Below are positions 57,313 to 64,000 of a stretch of 64,000 nucleotides of DNA, one piece after another. Below the pieces are notes generated by a model. The model was not told the DNA's origin. It was given only the letters and a program-made list of their open reading frames with translations, and searched no databases. The DNA is taken from NCBI GenBank assembly GCA_005281725.1, contig SSBO01000004.1, positions 1,550,001-1,614,000 on the forward strand, given 5' to 3'. Both the position numbers and the translations under genes were made by a program. The DNA comes from Wuchereria bancrofti (Eukaryota > Nematoda > Chromadorea > Rhabditida > Onchocercidae). The first letter of the stretch is position 1. Every line of letters starts with the position of its first letter.

Positions 57313-59544
57313 TAACAAATTTGTTTTTTCACAACAACCTTGTTGACCCTGCGCGAGTGGAAGATTTTCAAATAAAATAAAAGATTTTTGAAAATGATTT
57401 CAAACATAAAGCAAGGCGGGGTACAGAAGGAAAATAGCTATCTTGATAAATAGCCACTTTTTGCCTTTACAAAAAAGAAAAGGTTGACTTTTTCTTCTGG
57501 GAAAATACGAAAAGAAAATAAGAAGTTTAAATATGGAATTGCACAGATGAAGCTGGAACAGTTAGGATAGTGATAAAGATATGGTTTACAGTATACAGTA
57601 ACAAACCCGAGGTTTAAATAAATTTGACACTTTTTTGTTGATACAAATCCACTGCATATAAAGCCAGTTTTCCTTATTTTAATTTATATACAAAGTATCA
57701 CGCAGTTTAATTTGTCCTAGTTGCTGTTAACTCAAGAAATAATGTCAAGACATAAGTGGTCCTGTACGTACGAGTGGTCCTTCTATATAGTATTGACTTG
57801 TCCTTAAAAACTTCAGCAATCAAGCAGTTCTTCACATTGAGAAACGTACTGAAGTCGTAAAATACTTGTCGTGAATGAATAATGGATTCCACCGAACTAT
57901 TTGCAAATCCTCAAAACAGTCAACTTTTGATAAAAGTTACAGAAATGGAAGACCAAAATTTCGTAATTTCTACCAAATCATTATCAATTTTTGACGAAGC
58001 TTCATAACTTCTCATATAAAATGTTCCAAATTTCCATTCTATCCTAATTTATTGATTTCAATCAATTTCATTGTATTATTACATTGATCTCAACTAATTT
58101 AATTTCTTTATTATTGTATTAAGAATTCATTAACTGCAATTAAAATCTGAGTGGAAAATTTCGTATTCAATTGGATAAATTTTCAGAATTGTTTCATAAT
58201 GTTTAACTGTTTTCCTTTTGCATCTTAGAAAATTAGCGTTTACTTTAAACTGTAAATGATCATCGCATTTATGATAGCTTTAGTAAAAAATCAAGTTCCA
58301 TGAAAAATCATGGATCAGAGCCAAAAAAACACTTGATATTTTAAATTTATGTACTTAAGAATTACAAGTTCAGATTTCAACCTGTGCTTTGTATCAAATT
58401 ATGCTGGTGAGTGAAGCATAATGCAATTCATTAAGCTTATTGCTTTATAATAAATCTGACACTTTTGTATAAGGCAAAGCTTTGAGACTTTTAAATGAAA
58501 AGTATGAATGCATTTGGTATGCTTTATAAAATTTCATTTTTGAGTGTTACCAACAATATACAAAGAAAATTCTAATGAATTTCTGTGAAATGACTGGTTG
58601 AAAACCAGAAGAATTACGAAACAACTTGTTACTTTTTCCTACAACGAAATACTGACATAAGTAAAAGCCGGATTATTAGCAGTGACAATAACGTGTCAAA
58701 TGTTGGAAGTAATCAATGACTGTTTATTTTAGATGTGTACCGATATTACATTCAGAAAATATCATTAATTAACTAGCATCACAACTACAAGAAATAATCA
58801 CATGCATTCTTGATTGCTGGTCAGATATTCTTCCTTTTCTAAATTCGATTCTAACTGCTTCAATTTAAATTTCTTTTAGAAGTTTTGGCTCGTAATTCCT
58901 ATCGACATATGTTTAAGCTTTTCATAGCTTCAAGTCTTATTATTTTTCATCTTTCCTGCAATAGACAAAAAAAAAAGCTGCATTTATTAAACTAATTAAA
59001 TATTAGTACAAAAATTTGTATCAAAATGCATTTTCACAAGTATTTGAATACATTTCTAATTGACTGAATACAACTTTCTCACAATTCATTAAACAAAAAG
59101 CCTCTTTCACTGTTCAGCTCGAAGAGAAATGTGTTGAGAGAAAGTTGGGCAGACAAAGATTCATCGATCTCCACATGGAGTGGATTTTGTTTCTAAATTA
59201 TTGTTTTTGTTTGGCAGTTAGTTATATGTAAATGAAATGAAATTATTGATCTGGACGATCCAGAATGACAGTGAAAGGCAATGTAGTAATTATTTTGTGA
59301 AAAAGTCCATTAAAACTTTGTAAGTACATTTTCCTCAATAATCCACAAGGATAAGTTTTTTGATGATTTTTACTGGACGGATTGTAAAAAGTCAGGAATT
59401 TAGCTTCTATTCCAATATTTTTATGAATGCCATACGGATGGTTAATTATGGAGCTAAAATGATATTTGAGCAGAATATATGTCAAAATTCAAGCTAGAAA
59501 TGAAATAATTGTAGCATTTAAAGTAACCAATTTATGCTCCTTCC

Positions 59545-59652
59545 TTACATGGGAAGGAAACTTTATGTGATTAACCCATTTTCAAAGAAATGTTATCGCG
59601 TGCGGGCAGTTTGTTTCTGTTTGAGAACATAATTACACTGTTAATAAACTAT
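59545..59652. repeat. Dispersed repeat, copy 2
   Basis: This is the diverged partner of 57203-57312, same strand, about 2.3 kb away. The best-kept part is GTTTGTTTCTGTTT plus TTAATAAAC. No terminal inverted repeats or coding sequence were seen. Confidence 0.65.
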
Positions 59653-62238
59653 CCTAATGAAAGCGTATATTGTAAATAACAATTAAAATTTTTGTATAAC
59701 TCCAAAAATTATTCAAAATTTTCATGTTTACAAGCGAATATTAATTTTATCTAATAGTTCTATAAATATCGAAAACCATCATAAAATGATGTCTTAAGAA
59801 AATAAAAGATCAGTTTTCATTATGATTTTTAAAAAATATCGGAAAAAAAAGCATTCCGAAATTAGGGTTCAACATGCTCATTTCAATTAAAACAAGAAAA
59901 GCATTGCTCCAAAAGATCAGTAATGAATACTACAAATGTTATGTTCTTACACGATAACTGATAAATTTCTTTATTTCATCTTTACGAGTCAGTGAAGTGT
60001 ACTGGTATGTGTGTATTATTGGTGTACAATATCTAATACTCAACTTTTTTTGTTAAAAGTTTTCTTTTATAAAAAGAAGTTAGAATTTATATTAAGGAAA
60101 GATGTAATTAAAGCCAGCAGTGTTAATCAAAATTATTAATCAAAAATTGTTATAATTAGTAACATAATATCAGGAGTGAACGTAGCTATTTCATTAAACT
60201 GAAATGGATGCATGCGTAATTTTTTTGGATATTTCATCTCGGTTTCGGTGATAGATTATTTCGATTTTCACTTGTCTAAAATTATTAAAATTACATTCAG
60301 AATAATGTTATTAGGGAAAGATTGCATGGAATTAAATTATAAACAAAAACAGTTTTATGATATTATTTATACACACATATTAATTATATTTGAATCAATA
60401 AATATGAATTAATGACTAAATTATGTATTAACACTAAGGTTCAATAAGTGTCTCATAATATGACCTTTATTGAGGATTTATTGCTAATTGGATAGCCAAT
60501 ATAGAAACATTTATGGACCAATTTTCCTTAAATGTTCATTTTCGATAGCTTAATGATTTCTCTTTTTGAAACTCAATTAGTTTAGTCAATAATTCCATTC
60601 TCGAAGTTATTTTTATTATCTTAATATGAAAACTATGTTGTTCAAAGCAATTTCAAATAAAACTTGAAGTTAAACAAAATGAATTTGAAAAATATTTCTT
60701 TTGGGTTGAGTTTTTATCTTCTGAAAGTATTGCTTTGAAAAGTTGCCATAATCCTGTAATGAAATTGTAAAGTTGCTGTCGAGAGTTGAATATAGACTCT
60801 TAAATTTTTTTCTAGTGAGAGAGGTACACTATATTTCTGTAGTATTCTGGATTTTCTGCATGTTTTCAATTTCAAAATGCGATGATTGAAAAGAGCTTTT
60901 TGATGCAATTTCTTTAAAAACTTCAAATTATTTCTTTGTTTTTCTCTTCGTTTTTTTAGAAAATGAGAAAGATAGTAATCCGATTTTTATAATTTCATAT
61001 ATTTTCAATTTAGCCGTTTCTAACAATATTACTTATTTCATAATGATCAAAAGTAATTTCAATAATTATAAATAACAAAGTCTGGATATTTTAAAATTTG
61101 TTTAACTTGTCTAAAAGTGATATGCGATATTATTCTCATATTAAAACACTTTTACAATATAGAATTTCCAGTAAGACAAGCAACATACGAGATCTATTAT
61201 TGATTGTGTTAAAATTATTATTTTAATTGTAAATCACAAGATCTGATATATTAATTATAAGATTTGATCTACCACGCATGTGTAGTTGATTTCACCGAAC
61301 TTTGTAATTAACTCAGGGACAATTTTTGCGATTATTACATCTACTGCTTTGTAAAGTTAAAGAAGTCTAAGCTGCGTTTCTGTAATACTCATTCCATCAG
61401 CATTAAACAATTCTTCTCTACCTGATTTAAGTAATGGAACTCTCAGAAATGATATAGACATTGAATATGCAAACTTTTCTACTCTTTGTAACCTATAATC
61501 TATATTATTTTATTTTTTTTCTTTTTTTCGAAATATAATAAATATGATGTCACATATTATTATTCCTCTCATTATCAAGTTCTATCTTGTCGCATACACA
61601 AGGGAATTGATAAGCACTTGAAGGTTCGTGTACTGAAATTGAAAAAGCATTGAATGTAATTGATGAGTTTTACCAAACAGTAAAACTTAAACTTAACGGA
61701 TTGCATAAATGTCTTAAAGTGGAATTCCTCCGTTCTGGTCATCAATTATCGGATGTTTAACTTTCTACAATTCTTTTCGTTCCAGTGTTCAGTTGCTTTT
61801 AATGATTTTCACTTCAAATACAATGAAAGGAGATAATTACTGCTTTTTTAAAATAAAATATTATAGTTCTTTTACTAGTAGAAACCGGAAAATATAACCA
61901 ATCTTTCTTCGTTTTTCCTCCTCCATATCTAATATCCTCGATTCCTTCAATCTAAAATTAGACGCCGTGAAAGTTAAATAAGGCTAAACCAAACAATAGT
62001 ATTTCATAATCACTCCCTATATAAAGCATAGTAACAATTGAACTTTTCTAGATGATAATTCCATTGCTTTTAAACAAAACTAAAAAATTACATACATTCT
62101 TCTCATTTTTCCACAACAAATTATCACCCTAAACAAGCAAGCGTACATTTTATTTGGCACTTTTTGGTCAGTTGGCCGACTAAATGAGGAGGACAGAAAG
62201 AAGAGGCAACTAAAAGAAAGGAAGGGAAAGCTAGGCCG

Positions 62239-62285
62239 ATGAGTATATCAGAAAGCACTGAGGATTACGGCTCCAACAACTGTTG
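62239..62285 (+). other. Candidate first coding exon
   Basis: An ATG opens the frame MSISESTEDYGSNNC and runs into a good don site (TTG|GTAAGC). It lies in a GC-richer patch, as gene starts often do here. No following exon was found before the window ends, so the gene would continue to the right, if it exists. Confidence 0.25.
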
Positions 62286-64000
62286 GTAAGCAATAAATGG
62301 TTCGCGAACTTCACACAAGACTAATGAGCGACAAATTGCCTCGACGATGGTGTGAATTGTAAATTATCCCTCCGCTTTAATTTAATCTTCTTCGCCTCTC
62401 TTCTCCCGCATCTTCAAAGAAAGCTCGAAGCAGGTATCACCGTTCGCAAATCTCAGCTACCCTGCCGGAATCACAGCATATCCTGTATTCCTGATTCCAA
62501 AATCCAGGTTGAATAATATTTTTTGCTGGATGAATCGAATGAACTTTTTTGAATTGGATGAGCAGTTTGGTTGCAAAAGATACTATAAATATTTTCTAAT
62601 ACATTCAACATTAATACTACTATCAGTGCCTAATGCATCGCTCGTTTGCCTTAAACAGTTAAGCTGAAGAAATCAAAGATTAGGAAGAGTAAAAAGTATC
62701 AAAAAAAAATAAGAATGATAAAAGTTTGTAAAAAATTAGGAACCAGTAAGACTGTTTATCATAATTGCATGTTAAATTCAGGTCTGCTAGATATATCAGT
62801 GGTACTAAAGTATTGAAGAATTACATATTAAAATGTTCTATAAGGCTTTGCCAATATATCAAAGAATTTCAGAAAAATTCCCTTTAGTTTTTTTTTATAA
62901 CAAACCATAAAAATGAAATATGAATGCTTTGTTTGTATTAGTGTGACCATTAAACCAGTGATAATTTCTACTGATAATAACGTTAGTTTTGCGGCTTAAG
63001 CATCGAACAAGTTTAGAAGAGAAGGTATTAGCGGCAAGAACGAAAAGAAGCGGCACCGTTTGTCCTTTTCCCATAATGAGGATAATGTTATTTGTTCCTG
63101 AATAAGAGAAGATACAGAATACATGTGGACAAATTTGCCAAAGTTTTATTCTTGTTTTCTGTCTTATCAGCACAAGCAAAAAGGACGATGAGAAATGATA
63201 GCACAAAGACAGCTGACTCACTTACATATACATAAGAACATCCTTTACTTATCAAAAGTTTCGTGATATTTTCTTTTGAAAATTGCAATCAGACATTGTG
63301 CTAAAGTCCTACAAAAGCATATATGAAATCAAGTTCGTATTCAGCTGCTTAAAGTGTTTTCAAGTCTCTCAAAAAGTATTAAAGTATTGGTAGACAATAG
63401 CATTTCAGCGAACATCTTTAAGGAATTTTAGGTTTGAACTGTAATGCAACGTTGTTTTATATGACAACAAGTTCAAAATTGAAATTGTTTATGTCTTGCT
63501 GTATTTTATAATAAAATGTTAAAATTTATTTTACTACAATGATAAATCAATTCAATGCATAGCGTTTTCTATCTAATACTGGCGAATCACTAGTTATTGA
63601 TGGAATTCAAAGCAAGAACAGAAAATTATTATCAGGTAATTTGCTTAAAGATATGAAGTTAATAGTTGAATAATTTTCGGTAAAGTGATATGAAAAATGT
63701 TAAGAGGAAAAGGTGCTTCATCAATGAGAAATATATGATAGGGATGACAGGTCGATGAGATTTAAGGCTATGTATTCTTTCGAGAAGCTCATTTAAACAG
63801 AATTGTCTTTACAACGATGCTAATGTAAGTCATGAACAATGTTGCTAAATCTTTGAAAACATTAATTGTAAAGTGACTATCCATCAAAATCAATCAGTAC
63901 TTTTAAACTCTCTTCTTACTATATAAGGCGATAGTGAAGATTAGTGAACAAATTATAATTATCGATTTTAGTCCATCGCCCTTGCAATATTTGGTGGATT

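Larger units (their letters stand above)
57313..64000. other. Region without supported genes
   Basis: No exon chain was recognised over this distance. Apart from the second repeat copy (59545-59652), a GC-richer patch at 62150-62480 and short minus-strand frames at 62895-63288, the sequence is AT-rich and unstructured. One of those frames contains a hydrophobic run (AVFVLSFLIVLFACAD) that looks like a signal peptide, but it could not be joined into a gene. Confidence 0.45.

Noticed and set aside
60212..60412. Plus-strand frame of 66 codons
   Set aside because: Composition is dominated by Ile, Phe, Lys and Asn, as expected from random AT-rich sequence, with no neighbouring exons.

Overview
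This window is nuclear DNA from a nematode, most likely a filarial or related spirurid parasite. The DNA is AT-rich. Genes are cut into many short exons separated by introns of about 50 to 1000 bases. Candidate spliced-leader acceptors (TTGTAG, ATACAG) lie a few bases before two start codons, and one receptor resembles the nematode serpentine families. Nothing suggests a prokaryotic chromosome, and no rRNA, tRNA, CRISPR array or complete transposon was seen. All gene models below were built by eye from splice sites, reading-frame phase and remembered family sequences.

Layout, left to right. (1) 1.2-7.0 kb, minus strand: N-terminal half of a Rictor homologue (TORC2 subunit), running off the left edge. 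(2) 9.8-16.0 kb, plus: complete 18-exon EFR3 homologue. (3) 16.6-17.1 kb, plus: an unrecognised two-exon fragment. (4) 17.6-19.8 kb, plus: complete SGT (small glutamine-rich TPR co-chaperone). (5) 20.6-25.1 kb, minus: a leucine-rich-repeat protein of 420 residues. (6) 27.0-32.3 kb, plus: a MYST histone acetyltransferase with two PHD-type zinc fingers (KAT6-like). (7) 33.2-36.0 kb, plus: an F-box/WD40 protein closest to FBXW9. (8) 36-41.6 kb: mostly empty, with one candidate 52-residue gene and one GC-richer island that has a terminator-like hairpin. (9) 41.7-51.9 kb, plus: complete 29-exon phospholipase C-gamma (plc-3-like). (10) 54.8-57.2 kb, plus: a seven-transmembrane receptor. (11) 57.2-64 kb: no supported gene, and a diverged repeat pair.

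Three of the genes act on plasma-membrane phosphoinositide signalling: EFR3 anchors PI 4-kinase, PLC-gamma cleaves PIP2, and Rictor/TORC2 signals downstream of PIP3. They are separated by unrelated genes, so the window does not show functional clustering. I found no convincing undescribed system. The most useful leads are the terminator-bearing island at 39.2-39.7 kb, the small gene at 37.5-38.5 kb, the cysteine-rich island inside an LRR intron at 23.5-23.8 kb, a GC-AG intron in the acetyltransferase, and a one-base frame break in rictor.
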